Counted from the first letter of the stretch, positions 16,827-28,653 are shown. The stretch: DNA of 64,000 nucleotides from Pseudarthrobacter sp. GA104 (GCF_009741265.1 NZ_WOWL01000001.1:2790001-2854000); one strand, 5' to 3'. Program-made: numbers and translations. The notes: generated from the letters alone by a model not told the origin.

Positions 16827-18059
16827 TCAGGCGGCCGGTTCCGCAAGGACAACCAAACCGTCGGCGACGAGCCTGCCGGCGTGGATGACGGTACGGTCCG
16901 TGCCGCGGTCCATGACGGTGCTGGTGACGGTTTCGCCGTCCACAATGACGATGTCTGCCGCATCTCCAACAGCGAGGCCGGGCCGGTCATCCGGGCCGGT
17001 GAGGCGTTGAACCGTCCGGTCCATGATGGCGGCGCCGCCAATGGTGGCGATCGCCGCGCAGTGCTCAATCAGGCGGTCCTGGCGCAGCCGGTGGGTGAAG
17101 GCCAATTGCCAGGTGCGGTCCAGCATGTCGCAGTTGCCGTATGGGCTCCAGTAGTCCCGTTGGCCATCCTCGCCAAGACCCACGCGGATCCCGGCCGCGG
17201 TCATCTGGACCAGGTCGAACTGGGTGCCGGCGGTTGCCGGGGCCACTGTCGCCCAGGCTACGTCCAGTTCGGCCATCTGCTCCATGAGGCGGGCAGTCAC
17301 ATCCGGGTGGACGTTGGCCAGATCGTAAGCGTGGGAAAGCGACACGCGTCCCTGCATGCCCAGCGCCCGGGTGCGTTCGAAGACAAGTTCGGCGCTGAAG
17401 ACGCCAAGGTGCCCGGGTTCGTGAAGGTGAATATCGACGTCGGCCCCGTACTTCTCCGCCAGGCCGAACACGATTTCCAGATGGCGGGCGGGATCGCGGT
17501 CCAGTTGGCAGGGGTCGATGCCTCCGATGGTCGTGGCCCCCGCACGCAGTGCCTCCTCGAGCAGCGGGACAGTGCCTTCCTCCTGCAGGAGGCCGGCCTG
17601 GGGAAACGCCATGATCTCCACGTCTGCAGCATGGGCAAAGCGCTCCTTCGCGGCCATGACTGCCTCGAAGCGTTCAAGCTTGCAGTCCACATCGATCTGG
17701 GCATAGGAGCGGACGCGCGTGGTGCCGCGTGCAATCATCCGTTCCAGCGTCCCCGCCACAACATCGGGGTAGGGGATGGGGGTGTCGCGCCAGTTCTTCC
17801 GGTCATTGCACATCATGTTCCACACCCCCGGCGAACCGGTGTGCTCACGGAAGGGCAGCCCGATCCGGGTCGAGTCAAGGTGGACGTGCACATCCGTGAA
17901 TGCAGGGAGGGCAATCCGGCCGCGCCCGTCCAGCTTCCGGCCGGAAGCGTCACCAGTTACGGCGCCGGTCCCCACCGCACGGATGGCCGCGATCCGCCCC
18001 GCGCTAATTTCCAGGTCTACGGCGTCCCCGCCCCACGGGCGGACATTGGTGATGAGCAT
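16827..18059 (-). CDS. Amidohydrolase, cytosine deaminase-like
   Basis: A 410-residue amidohydrolase-superfamily enzyme. It has the N-terminal metal motif HVHLDS, DIHLHEPG for the third ligand, SLSHAYDL and the catalytic GLGEDGQRDYW, as in cytosine deaminase and isopropylammelide hydrolase relatives. The natural substrate is unknown; hydrolytic deamination or deamidation of an N-heterocycle is likely. AAAGGA lies seven bases before the ATG. It lies downstream of the frameshifted DUF3100 gene on the same strand and close to two further amidohydrolases, so it probably belongs to one catabolic pathway with them. Confidence 0.85.
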   Translation of the reverse strand: MLITNVRPWGGDAVDLEISAGRIAAIRAVGTGAVTGDASGRKLDGRGRIALPAFTDVHVHLDSTRIGLPFREHTGSPGVWNMMCNDRKNWRDTPIPYPDVVAGTLERMIARGTTRVRSYAQIDVDCKLERFEAVMAAKERFAHAADVEIMAFPQAGLLQEEGTVPLLEEALRAGATTIGGIDPCQLDRDPARHLEIVFGLAEKYGADVDIHLHEPGHLGVFSAELVFERTRALGMQGRVSLSHAYDLANVHPDVTARLMEQMAELDVAWATVAPATAGTQFDLVQMTAAGIRVGLGEDGQRDYWSPYGNCDMLDRTWQLAFTHRLRQDRLIEHCAAIATIGGAAIMDRTVQRLTGPDDRPGLAVGDAADIVIVDGETVTSTVMDRGTDRTVIHAGRLVADGLVVLAEPAA

Positions 18060-18162
18060 GGTTCGATCCTTTTGCAGTGCTGTCCCGGTTAAGGGTCTGT
18101 GGTGTTAACGGCGGGGGGAAGGCACCGGGCCCGGAGGCCCGCCGCCTTCCCCGCAGTATGGA

Positions 18163-19615
18163 CTAGAAATGGAAGGCGACCTGCGCGATCACTGCGGCGG
18201 CAACGAAGCTCGCGGTGAAGGTCATCAGGGCGACGATGATGATCTTCCAGCTCAATGAGCGGAGTGCCTTCACATCACGGCCCAGTGACATGCCGATCAG
18301 GGCGATCATTGGCAGGCCTGCGAAGAGGACGTTGATGTTCTGCGTGGTGGAGGCGATGAAGGGGCCGATGGGCAGGAACGTCGCGGACGCAATCGTTGCA
18401 AGGGCAAGGACCCAGATGCTGGACGGAACCGCCGGAACGAGCCTGGCCAGGACCAGGGCGATGGCAGTAAGGACCAGCAGGATGGTCACGCCGACCACAT
18501 CCAGCGGTCGCATTGAACCCGTGCCCAGCGTGTTCAGCAGGATGCCTGCCACTCCCGTCGCGGCGAAGGCGGTGAGCCACGTCCTGGGGGAACGGAGAAC
18601 AGTGGGGTCCGCTTCGATGCCGTTGACGTCCACGGTGTCAGTGACGGCCGGCTCATCCGCTTCCACAGCGGCCGCGCCGGAGCGCGCGTGGGCGGATCCG
18701 CCTGTTTTGCCACCAGCTGCGGAACCAAGGAGAGCGCCGCCGCGGACACGGCGGCCCAGATCGTCCCGCCCGAAAATGCGGGACCACATCGTGTAAAGCT
18801 TCTGGCACATAGGCAGCGCGATGAAAACGCCGGCGTAGAAGCCGACGATGTTGGTCACCAGATTGGACAGGGCAGCAAGGGCCATGATCTCGCCCGCCAT
18901 CTCCGGATACAGGATGGACAGGGCACCCACGCCGCCGAGCATCATGGAGGCGGACCCGAGTCCAAGACCCAGCGCGAGGGCCCGCGGGTCAAAGAAGTCC
19001 AGTCCACCCAGAAGGCCCGCCAACAGCGAGATGAACACGGCACCGAATACACTGCCCAAAACCCACACCGCGAATACGCCGCGGTACTCGGGGGAACGGA
19101 CGCCAAAGCGCTGGATCGCGAAAGCAAGGTAGGACTCGCGGTCAATCGACCACGTGGCACCGATGGCTGTGCGGCCCAGGCCAAGCGCAACCGCGACCGG
19201 CAGTGCCAGGATCACTGTGCCCAACACATGGCCCACCTCCTGCAGCAGGATCGCGGGACCGATGTTCGTGAACTTCGTCAAGGACGGCCCGATCTGCGTG
19301 CCGAGGCCCGCGAGGAAGAACACGATGGAGACATCCATGAGGTGGGTGGACACCGCACGGGCACGCCCGCCGATTGGTTTCCATCTCTGGACTCCTAGGA
19401 AGCCGCCGATGAGCACGGTCCACAGGCATCAGGACAATCGCGGCGGGGCCGAGGTGGAATTTATGGGTTCCGATCATGATGGCCGCGGCACAAACGGCGG
19501 TGGATAGCGCGATCATTGCGAACCACAGGGCGGGGCGGGCACGGAAAGTATGCGACGGTACCGCGTCCACTAGGACGGATGCGGTGCCGCCTGTGGTCTT
19601 CGCTTCATTGCGCAT
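18163..19615 (-). pseudogene. DUF3100 membrane protein, frameshifted
   Basis: The N-terminal part (ATG 19615) reads MRNEAKTTGG and then a membrane helix ending in GPAAIVLMP. It then switches into the frame that continues LIGGFLGVQRWKPIGGRARA and runs to 18163 with about ten hydrophobic segments. Joined, the two parts make one DUF3100 protein of about 480 residues. The break lies near 19410-19430, where one base is surplus or two are missing; there is no slippery run that would suggest programmed shifting. It may be a real loss or a base-calling error. The downstream part could restart at GTG 19416. The protein is a presumed transporter serving the neighbouring amidohydrolases. Confidence 0.75.
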
Positions 19616-19685
19616 GACGCAGGCCTTTCGAGGGGGAACGGGGAGGAGCGAGCGATATACAGCCCAGGTTTCGGGAATGTCGCTC

Positions 19686-19695
19686 TGGTATACCA
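19686..19695. promoter_or_regulatory. Palindrome TGGTATACCA in the divergent promoter region
   Basis: A perfect 10-base palindrome of the kind bound by GntR/FCD regulators. It lies between the divergent DUF3100 and amidohydrolase genes, a few bases from a TATACT box at 19704-19709 that could be the forward -10 element. The same sequence recurs at 21315-21324, upstream of the next amidohydrolase. Confidence 0.65.
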
Positions 19696-19786
19696 AAAGA
19701 CTGTATACTCGTACCCAGTGAGAGGCAAGTCACATTTTTGTAGGCGCCCGGAACCCACGCCCGGCGCCCAGGTGCAAGGAGGCACG

Positions 19787-21274
19787 ATGTACACGAAAAT
19801 CTCCGCCCGGTACGTTCTGGGTTTTGATGGAAAACAGCACACCCTCATTGAGCACGGCGAAGTCGTGTTCGAAGGTGCTGTCATCGTCTTTGTCGGCCGC
19901 GGCTATGACGGTCCCGTGGATGAGGAACGCGACTACGGCAAGAGCCTGGTCATCCCCGGACTGATTGACCTGGATGCGCTCGCCGACATCGACCACCTCA
20001 TCCTCGACTCGTGGCCTTCGCCTGAAGTTGCCGCCGGCCACTTGTGGTCCGAGAACTACTTTGCCAACAACCGCCGGGATGTGTTCAGCCCGGCTGAACG
20101 CGCCAAGGTGCGGGAGTTCGCGCTGGCGCAACTGGCACTGCACGGCATTACCACCTATATGCCGATTGGCTCGGAGATCCACAGCTCCTGGGCCGAAGGG
20201 CTCGATGAACTGGTGGACATGGCGCGGACCAGCCGTCGGATCGGACTCCGGGGCTACCTCGGGCCGGCCTACCGGTCGGGGGTCCACGTCACCACTGCGG
20301 CGGGGGACCGCGAAGTCCACTTCGATGAGGCCCGCGGGGTTGCCGGGCTGCAGGACGCACAGGATTTCCTGGACTTCGCGGCTGACCTCGCGGACCCGCT
20401 TATCACGGGCGTCCTGCTCCCGTGCCGGATTGAGACCTTGTCCGAAAACCTCATGCGGGAGACTGCCCGGATTGCCCGTGAGCGGGACGCCCTCGTGCGG
20501 CTGCACTGTCTGCAATCTCCCCTGGAAGACGGGCTGTTGCTGCGCTCTGCCGGGCGCAGCGTGCTGGAACTTCTGGAATCCACGGGCCTTTTCGGCACCC
20601 GCCTCCTCATTCCTCACGGCGTGGTGATTGACGCCAGGAATCCTGCTGCGGCGGCCGCCGGAGGCCCGTTGGACCTGCTGGCCAGGCACGGCGTCAGCAT
20701 TGTCCACTGCCCCTTGACGTCCTTCCGTTACCAGAAGCAGCTTGTGTCATTCGACCGTTTCCGCGAGGCCGGCGTCAATCTCTGCCTGGGCACCGATTCC
20801 TTCCCTCCGGACCTGGTTCGGGGCATCGACGTGGGGATGCACCTGACCCGGCTGGTCGAGGAAAGGCCCGACGCAGGCGCCCTGGCTGACTACTTCGACG
20901 CCGCCACCCTCGGCGGGGCCACGGCCCTTGGGCGGCCGGACCTGGGAAGGCTTGCGCCCGGTATGCAGGCGGACATTACGGTAGTCTCGCTGGCCGGCTT
21001 CGCAGATGGTGTCGTCGAGGACCCGCTGCGCACACTCGTGCTGAACGGCACGGCCCGCCAGGTGACCGATACCTTCGTGGCCGGGCGTGCCGTCGTCGTC
21101 GACGGCGCCCTGCCCGGCCTGGACCTCGAGTCCCTGCGGGCCGAGGGGCAGCAACTGTTCGACCGGATGCGGGCAGCCTACTCCGAGCGGGACAGCCGGC
21201 GCCGGGACCCTGATGAGCTGTTTCCGCCCACGTATCCGCCAGCGGACATCGTCGCTCCGGCAGGCGTTTCCTAA
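19787..21274 (+). CDS. Chlorohydrolase-like amidohydrolase lacking the N-terminal HxH
   Basis: A 495-residue protein of the AtzA/TrzN-like amidohydrolase group. Later metal/catalytic positions are visible: VRLHCLQSPLEDG, LLIPHGVVIDA and NLCLGTDSFPPD. Where the family normally has PG-x-x-x-x-H-x-H, this protein reads IPGLIDLDALADIDHLI, so the two first zinc ligands are absent or replaced by Asp residues and one His. Activity on an amide or N-heterocycle is possible but unproven. AAGGAGG precedes ATG 19787. It diverges from the DUF3100 gene across a TGGTATACCA site and begins a run of four forward genes ending in a GntR regulator. Confidence 0.8.
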   Translation: MYTKISARYVLGFDGKQHTLIEHGEVVFEGAVIVFVGRGYDGPVDEERDYGKSLVIPGLIDLDALADIDHLILDSWPSPEVAAGHLWSENYFANNRRDVFSPAERAKVREFALAQLALHGITTYMPIGSEIHSSWAEGLDELVDMARTSRRIGLRGYLGPAYRSGVHVTTAAGDREVHFDEARGVAGLQDAQDFLDFAADLADPLITGVLLPCRIETLSENLMRETARIARERDALVRLHCLQSPLEDGLLLRSAGRSVLELLESTGLFGTRLLIPHGVVIDARNPAAAAAGGPLDLLARHGVSIVHCPLTSFRYQKQLVSFDRFREAGVNLCLGTDSFPPDLVRGIDVGMHLTRLVEERPDAGALADYFDAATLGGATALGRPDLGRLAPGMQADITVVSLAGFADGVVEDPLRTLVLNGTARQVTDTFVAGRAVVVDGALPGLDLESLRAEGQQLFDRMRAAYSERDSRRRDPDELFPPTYPPADIVAPAGVS

Positions 21275-21314
21275 CCTGGCTCCGGCAATTCGCATTCCCG
21301 CCCACGCTAGTCCT

Positions 21315-21324
21315 TGGTATACCA
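21315..21324. promoter_or_regulatory. Palindrome TGGTATACCA, second site
   Basis: Exact second copy of the palindrome at 19686-19695, 136 bases upstream of the next amidohydrolase start. The shared site links both transcripts to one regulator, most simply the GntR/FCD protein encoded at 23911. Confidence 0.65.
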
Positions 21325-21459
21325 GTGGGGCTATTGTGAACGCATTCGGGGCCACCAGTACGTAGGGGGCGAAGCTCGACCGCCCCCGCCAATCGCTTGA
21401 CATTGACCCGTCCACGGACCCCGCGCTTCCGCCGCAGGGCTCATCCCTTTGGAGAAACC

Positions 21460-22797
21460 ATGTGCCTGCACGACCACACCCCCGCCGCCCTCCCTTCCCC
21501 GGCCGTTCCGCGCCGCGGGATCCTCGCCGGAGCAGCCGCCCTCGCCGGGATCTCGGTGGCCAGCCTTGCCGCCCAGCTGGGAAATGCCCCGGCGGCGAAA
21601 GCGGAGGGCAACACGGCAGGCCCCGGCCGCCGTGGGCGTCCCGCTTCGCCGCCGCCGATGATCATCGAAGGCGGCACCATCGTGGATCCCCAGACCGGCG
21701 ACGCTGTCTATGACGGCGTCCTGGTGCTGGAAGGAGGAAAGGTCAGTGCGGTCGGTACCCGGGAGGAAACGCGACGTGCAGTGGCCGCGCTTGCCGGGCG
21801 GGCACACGTGGTGGACGCCTCCGGCCGCTGGGTCATTCCAGGACTCATCGACGTGCATGTCCATGCGAACGCGCTGTCGGATGCGCGCGCCATTCTGCAG
21901 GGCGGAGCAACCAGCGTCAGGAGCGGCTCGAGCAGCTTTTACCAGGACGTCGCCTTGGCCGCCCTGCCTGCCTGGGCCGCCGGAGCCTCGCCCCGGATGA
22001 GCCCTGCCGGGCTGTTCGTCTCACCCGAGCTGGGGGACTCGCTCCTCGCCGACCCTGACCTTGCACCCCTTGCCTCCCTGGCTGGCGGAGTCAGGGAAAC
22101 GGGCGATCTCGCCTACCTCACGCGCGTGAACCTGAACCGCGGCGCGCAGGTGATTAAGACAAGGGCCAACCCCCGGGCGGGCCTGCCGGAGCAGGATCCC
22201 CGTGAGCTGGTCTACAACTACGATCAGCTCTCCGCCGTGGTCAAGGCGGCAGGCAAAGCGGGTGTGCTGTGCCATGCCTACAGTGCCGAAGGGATAGACG
22301 GCGCGGTCCGGGCAGGGGTGCGCAGCATCGAGCACGGAGTCTTCGTCACCGAAGAGACCATCTCCCGCATGTCCAGGCAGGGGACGTACTTCACACCCAC
22401 CATGGATGCCATCACCAGCATGGCGGGCTCGTCCAACCCAATCCTTGCCGCCCGCGGCAAGGAGTACACACCCATCATCAAAGCAGCCGTGAAAGCCGCC
22501 CATGATGCCGGCGTGACCGTCGTTGCGGGGACGGACTCGTTCGGATCCGACGTGACTCCGATCGGCACGGAAGTCCGCCTGTTGAGTGAGGCCGGGCTTT
22601 CCCCCCTGGAAGCCCTGAGGGCCGCCACGGTCAATGCCGCCGCGCTGCTGGGCTGGAGTGAAAACGCCGGCCGGCTGGTGCCCGGTTCCTTCGCGGACGC
22701 CGTCATTGTGGACTCTGATCCCCTGTCCAGCGGCTCCGCCTTGGAAGGAATCCGGGCCGTGGTGGCGCAGGGAGTCCTTGTCAGGAACAGCCTCTGA
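21460..22797 (+). CDS. Exported amidohydrolase (imidazolonepropionase/prolidase-like)
   Basis: A 445-residue enzyme. The N-terminus (VPRRGILAGAAALAG, then Ala-rich to about residue 48) looks like a Tat signal, so it probably works outside the membrane. The catalytic part has the complete motifs VIPGLIDVHVHANAL (HxH), VIKTRAN (Lys), LCHAYSAEGID and SIEHGVFV (His), and VAGTDSFGSD (Asp), as in the subtype that includes Xaa-Pro and N-acyl amino acid hydrolases. TTTGGAGA precedes ATG 21460. It may release an imported product from an amide or peptide-like substrate outside the cell. Confidence 0.85.
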   Translation: MCLHDHTPAALPSPAVPRRGILAGAAALAGISVASLAAQLGNAPAAKAEGNTAGPGRRGRPASPPPMIIEGGTIVDPQTGDAVYDGVLVLEGGKVSAVGTREETRRAVAALAGRAHVVDASGRWVIPGLIDVHVHANALSDARAILQGGATSVRSGSSSFYQDVALAALPAWAAGASPRMSPAGLFVSPELGDSLLADPDLAPLASLAGGVRETGDLAYLTRVNLNRGAQVIKTRANPRAGLPEQDPRELVYNYDQLSAVVKAAGKAGVLCHAYSAEGIDGAVRAGVRSIEHGVFVTEETISRMSRQGTYFTPTMDAITSMAGSSNPILAARGKEYTPIIKAAVKAAHDAGVTVVAGTDSFGSDVTPIGTEVRLLSEAGLSPLEALRAATVNAAALLGWSENAGRLVPGSFADAVIVDSDPLSSGSALEGIRAVVAQGVLVRNSL

Positions 22798-22812
22798 GCC
22801 ACCGTGCCTCTC

Positions 22813-22835
22813 AGGGCGGGGTTTCCCCGCCAACC
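22813..22835. terminator. GC-rich hairpin after the amidohydrolase
   Basis: GGCGGGG, a TTT loop and CCCCGCC form a seven-bp hairpin (extendable with GGG/CCC) 16 bases past the stop at 22797. There is no T-tract, so it may be a weak terminator or an mRNA-stabilising structure before the next gene. Confidence 0.45.
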
Positions 22836-22881
22836 CTGACCGCCCAAGCTAACGCCCCCTTCCATTCCGAAAGCGACCCCC

Positions 22882-23868
22882 ATGACCCTGATCCTTAAAG
22901 CCTCCGAGCTCGAAACCCTGGCCGATATGCCCGGAACCATTGCCGCCGTCGAACGCGTCTTTGCCGGCCTGAGCCGAGGTACCGCTGTCCAGCCCGCGCC
23001 GGATTCGCTCCTCCTGCCGTCGTCGGATGCCCGGTTCCTGCCGATGGCGGCGCTGTCCGGGCCGGAGGAGCTGGCATCCGTGAAACTACTGGCGGACATC
23101 CCGTCCAACGGCGGGGCCGGCCTGCCCTCGCAGCGGTCCACCATCATGCTCGTAAGCCAGCTGACCGGTGAAACACTGGCCATCCTGGACGGTAAGGTCC
23201 CCACCCGGGTCCGTACGGCCGCTGCCAGCGCGGTGGCGACGAAGCTGCTTGCCAGGCCCGGGAGTGCCACCTTGGGGTTGGTGGGGGCGGGGGCCCTGGC
23301 GGTGGCACATGTGGAAGCCATGCTGGCCGTCCTGCCGATCAGAAATGTCCTGGTGTGGTCCCGTTCCACTGAGACGGTCGCTGCGTTCTGTGACCGGATT
23401 TCCTCATACGGGCTGCACATCACGCGGGCCGCCAGTGTGCAGGAAGTTGTTGAGAACTCGGACGTGCTGTGCACCCTCACGCCAGCGGTTGAGCCGCTGG
23501 TCAAGGGGGAGTGGTTCCAGCCCGGACTGCACGTCAACGCCGTCGGATCCCGTCCGCGGCCTGACCACCGGGAGATTGACTCAGCGGGTATGGCGCGGGC
23601 GCGGGTCTTCGTGGACAGCCTGGCCACGGCCCAAGCGAAGTCAGGGGGACTGATCGTCCCTGTGGCTGAAGGCGTCATGGGCTTTGACGATGTGGAAGCC
23701 GAACTTGGTGACGTGGCGGCCGGGATAAAAGCAGGCCGTCTGGGGGATGAGGACATAACCTTGTTCAATTCGGTGGGTATCGGCCTGCAGGACCTTGCCA
23801 TCGGGAGGCTCCTGTATGACGCTGCACTCAACCAGGGGGTCGGCACCCGCGTGGAGCTGAATAACTGA
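22882..23868 (+). CDS. Ornithine cyclodeaminase / mu-crystallin family protein
   Basis: A 328-residue Rossmann-fold protein. It has LPMAALSGPEELASVKLLAD, the substrate-binding KVPTRVRTAAASAVATKLL and the NAD-binding LGLVGAGALAVAHVEAML. The family includes ornithine cyclodeaminase, alanine dehydrogenase and ketimine reductase; which applies is not decided by sequence alone. ATG 22882 has no strong ribosome site. Its place between amidohydrolases and the GntR gene suggests it works on an amino acid freed by those enzymes. Confidence 0.88.
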   Translation: MTLILKASELETLADMPGTIAAVERVFAGLSRGTAVQPAPDSLLLPSSDARFLPMAALSGPEELASVKLLADIPSNGGAGLPSQRSTIMLVSQLTGETLAILDGKVPTRVRTAAASAVATKLLARPGSATLGLVGAGALAVAHVEAMLAVLPIRNVLVWSRSTETVAAFCDRISSYGLHITRAASVQEVVENSDVLCTLTPAVEPLVKGEWFQPGLHVNAVGSRPRPDHREIDSAGMARARVFVDSLATAQAKSGGLIVPVAEGVMGFDDVEAELGDVAAGIKAGRLGDEDITLFNSVGIGLQDLAIGRLLYDAALNQGVGTRVELNN

Positions 23869-23910
23869 GGCAGCCCGGAAGCAGGGCACTGGAACCAACA
23901 GGAGGCATCT

Positions 23911-24579
23911 TTGAGTACCCAGGCGGACGCACCCGCGTCTTCGGCTGATGCTACCCGTGCACGGATCCGGGAGTTGATCATCTCGGGTGACTTCGCGCCC
24001 GGTTCACGGCTCAGGGAACGCGAGCTGTCACAGGCCCTGGACGTTTCCCGGGTCCCCGTCCGCGAAGCCCTCCAGCAGCTGGAAGCCGAAGGTTTCATTG
24101 ACACCTCGCCACGGCGCGGGGCCACCGTCAAGCAGATCACCCTGAGGGACGTCAATGAACTCTTTGATGTCCGGCTCAGCCTCGAGGTCCTCGCAGCGCG
24201 GCTCGCCGCCCAGGCCGCCGCCCGGGGTGAGTCCACAGCGCGCCTGCAGCACATGATGGACAAGGCCGAAGAAGCAACCCTGCGCCACGACCACACGGAG
24301 ATCCCGCTCATCAACACGGCCCTGCACGCGGAGATCGTCTCGATGGGAGGCAACTCGCTGCTGGAGTACTCCATGAAGCCTCTGCTGGGCAGGATGCAGT
24401 GGCTCTTCACCCTGACCGGGCACCGTGATCCCCAGGTCCAGTGCGCGGAGCACCTGAGCCTGTGCCGGGCCATCTATGACGGCAAGGCCGAACTTGCGGC
24501 GGCGCTGGCGTTCGCCCATGTGGAGCTGGGCCGGGAACCATCACTGCAGGGGCTGGCCGGGCAACTGCCTGAAAACTGA
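23911..24579 (+). CDS. GntR/FCD family regulator of the amidohydrolase cluster
   Basis: A 222-residue regulator with winged helix LRERELSQALDVSRVPVREA followed by LQQLEAEGFI, and a helical FCD domain with LRHDHTEIPLINTALH and CAEHLSLCRAI histidine positions. The start is TTG at 23911 with AGGAGG seven bases upstream. It is the last gene of the forward amidohydrolase run; TGGTATACCA sites at 19686 and 21315 fit an FCD operator and are its likely targets. The inducer is probably an acid or amino acid from the pathway. Confidence 0.9.
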   Translation: MSTQADAPASSADATRARIRELIISGDFAPGSRLRERELSQALDVSRVPVREALQQLEAEGFIDTSPRRGATVKQITLRDVNELFDVRLSLEVLAARLAAQAAARGESTARLQHMMDKAEEATLRHDHTEIPLINTALHAEIVSMGGNSLLEYSMKPLLGRMQWLFTLTGHRDPQVQCAEHLSLCRAIYDGKAELAAALAFAHVELGREPSLQGLAGQLPEN

Positions 24580-24611
24580 CCCGGCCGGAAGTTCAAGGTT
24601 CGACGGCGGGG

Positions 24612-24971
24612 CTACCGCGGACTTTTGTCAACGACGCAGAACCTGTTGCCGTCGGGGTCGGCGAGGACCACGAAATCGGGGTTCTCCGGGTACAGGTCCC
24701 AGTCGACGCGCTGGGCGCCGAGTGAAACCAGCCGTTGCACCTCGGCGCCCTGATCGTCCGCATACAGGTCCAGGTGAATGCGCGGGTGCTCCTGGACCGG
24801 CGTTTCGCTCAGCATGAGGGCGAGCTGCGCTCCCGGGCCCGAAGCCGGCACCAGGATCACCCAGGTTTCGTCCCCGGGCTCCTGCGGGACGTAGCCGAGG
24901 GCGGCGTGCCAAAAGGCGGTTGCGCGGGCGACGTCGTTGACGCCGAGGACGGTGCTGCCTATGGTCAACAT
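24612..24971 (-). CDS. VOC family protein (glyoxalase/bleomycin-resistance fold)
   Basis: A 119-residue single-domain protein beginning MLTIGSTVLGVNDVARATAF and ending DPDGNRFCVVDKSP. The paired beta-alpha-beta modules, FWHAALGYVP, HLDLYADDQ and PDFVVLADPDGN are typical of the VOC superfamily, covering isomerases, dioxygenases and antibiotic-binding proteins. His in HLDL and the region before NRFC are potential metal ligands. The function cannot be narrowed. It converges on the GntR gene and diverges from a small membrane protein. Confidence 0.87.
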   Translation of the reverse strand: MLTIGSTVLGVNDVARATAFWHAALGYVPQEPGDETWVILVPASGPGAQLALMLSETPVQEHPRIHLDLYADDQGAEVQRLVSLGAQRVDWDLYPENPDFVVLADPDGNRFCVVDKSPR

Positions 24972-25065
24972 CCGCCCAGCCTAAACCCGCTGCCCGGAGC
25001 CTGTCTTGCCCCGGAGCCGGACCCCTGAGCCGGACGCCGGGGGCGGCCCGGCTAGACTCGCCTGC

Positions 25066-25365
25066 ATGGGGGACAACAACGCACCTGAAGACCGCAAAAC
25101 TCCGCCGCCTGCCCGGGTTCTTGCCGCCGTCGTTCCCATCGCTGGCTTTGTGACGGTAGTGGCGGGGTGCCTCGTCGCATGGAGCAACGCAGACGCCAGC
25201 TTCGGCTGGTTCGCCTACGCGCCGCTGAGCAACCGGCTTTTCAGCGGCAGCGGCATCGCCTTGGTTACCCAAGGTACACAGATCGGCCTGGCCGTCGCCG
25301 TCGTCGGACTGCTCGTCCTGGCGTTCTGGGCGGGGTACCGGCTGGGCAGGGAAGCCTCCCGCTAG
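25066..25365 (+). CDS. Small membrane protein, two predicted TM segments
   Basis: A 99-residue protein with hydrophobic segments at about residues 18-40 (VLAAVVPIAGFVTVVAGCLV) and 70-90 (IGLAVAVVGLLVLAFWAGYR), joined by a loop SNADASFGWFAYAPL. I recognise no functional family; small two-helix proteins of this kind are common in Micrococcaceae. The start ATG 25066 has no strong ribosome site, but it fits the divergent layout with the VOC gene. It lies before the glycine riboswitch and is not clearly linked to it. Confidence 0.65.
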   Translation: MGDNNAPEDRKTPPPARVLAAVVPIAGFVTVVAGCLVAWSNADASFGWFAYAPLSNRLFSGSGIALVTQGTQIGLAVAVVGLLVLAFWAGYRLGREASR

Positions 25366-25538
25366 AACTTCCGGAAGCTTCCTAATTGCACTGTCTCCGT
25401 GCACCTGATGCCTTCGACCACGTCCGGCGCGTCCCGCCGTCGTAAGCCTGCCTTGGAAAGACGCGGATTTTGCATCCAGCCCCATAACCCGGTAAGGTGT
25501 GAGCCGTGTCACCGACAAGTGGCACGTGCTTATGATCT

Positions 25539-25741
25539 GCGGCGGGAGAGTCCTGCCGGTACGTTCTGCAGGCGCCGTAGGAGCAAATCCTCCCCAGGAA
25601 TCTCTCAGGCCCACGTACCGCCGCGGCAAGGCAACTCTGGAAAGCAGTCCGGGCAACCGGGCTCACCGACGGTGCAAGTGGCGCCCCGCTGAACAGCAGG
25701 GCAACGCAAAACTCTCAGGTCCAATACAGAGCGGGGAGGAA
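25539..25741 (+). ncRNA. Tandem glycine riboswitch upstream of gcvP
   Basis: Two glycine aptamers in a row. The first has GGCGGGAGAG at 25541, GCGCCGTAGGAGCAAATCC and ATCTCTCAGGCCCACGTACC; the second has ACTCTGGAAAG near 25635, CCGACGGTGCAAGTGGCGCC, ACTCTCAGGTCC and closes with ACAGAG. This is the standard cooperative glycine sensor, which in most bacteria turns on glycine-cleavage genes when glycine is plentiful. It ends about 50 bases before the gcvP ATG. A half copy of the conserved palindrome (GTCCCGCCGTCGT near 25430) lies upstream. Confidence 0.95.
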
Positions 25742-25790
25742 CCCGAATCAAAGTGGCACCGGTTGCCACCTGAATTATGGAGTTCCTCTC

Positions 25791-28643
<2,853 letters not shown>

Positions 28644-28653
28644 GGATTCCGTG

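Noticed and set aside
22278..24473. A 731-residue reverse frame across the amidohydrolase end, cyclodeaminase and GntR genes
   Set aside because: It crosses three well-supported forward genes and is Ser/Arg/Ala-rich without domain motifs.
25428..25443. A tenth copy of the conserved palindrome
   Set aside because: Only one arm (GTCCCGCCGTCGT) is present; the left side does not pair over the usual length, so it was mentioned as a possible remnant only.
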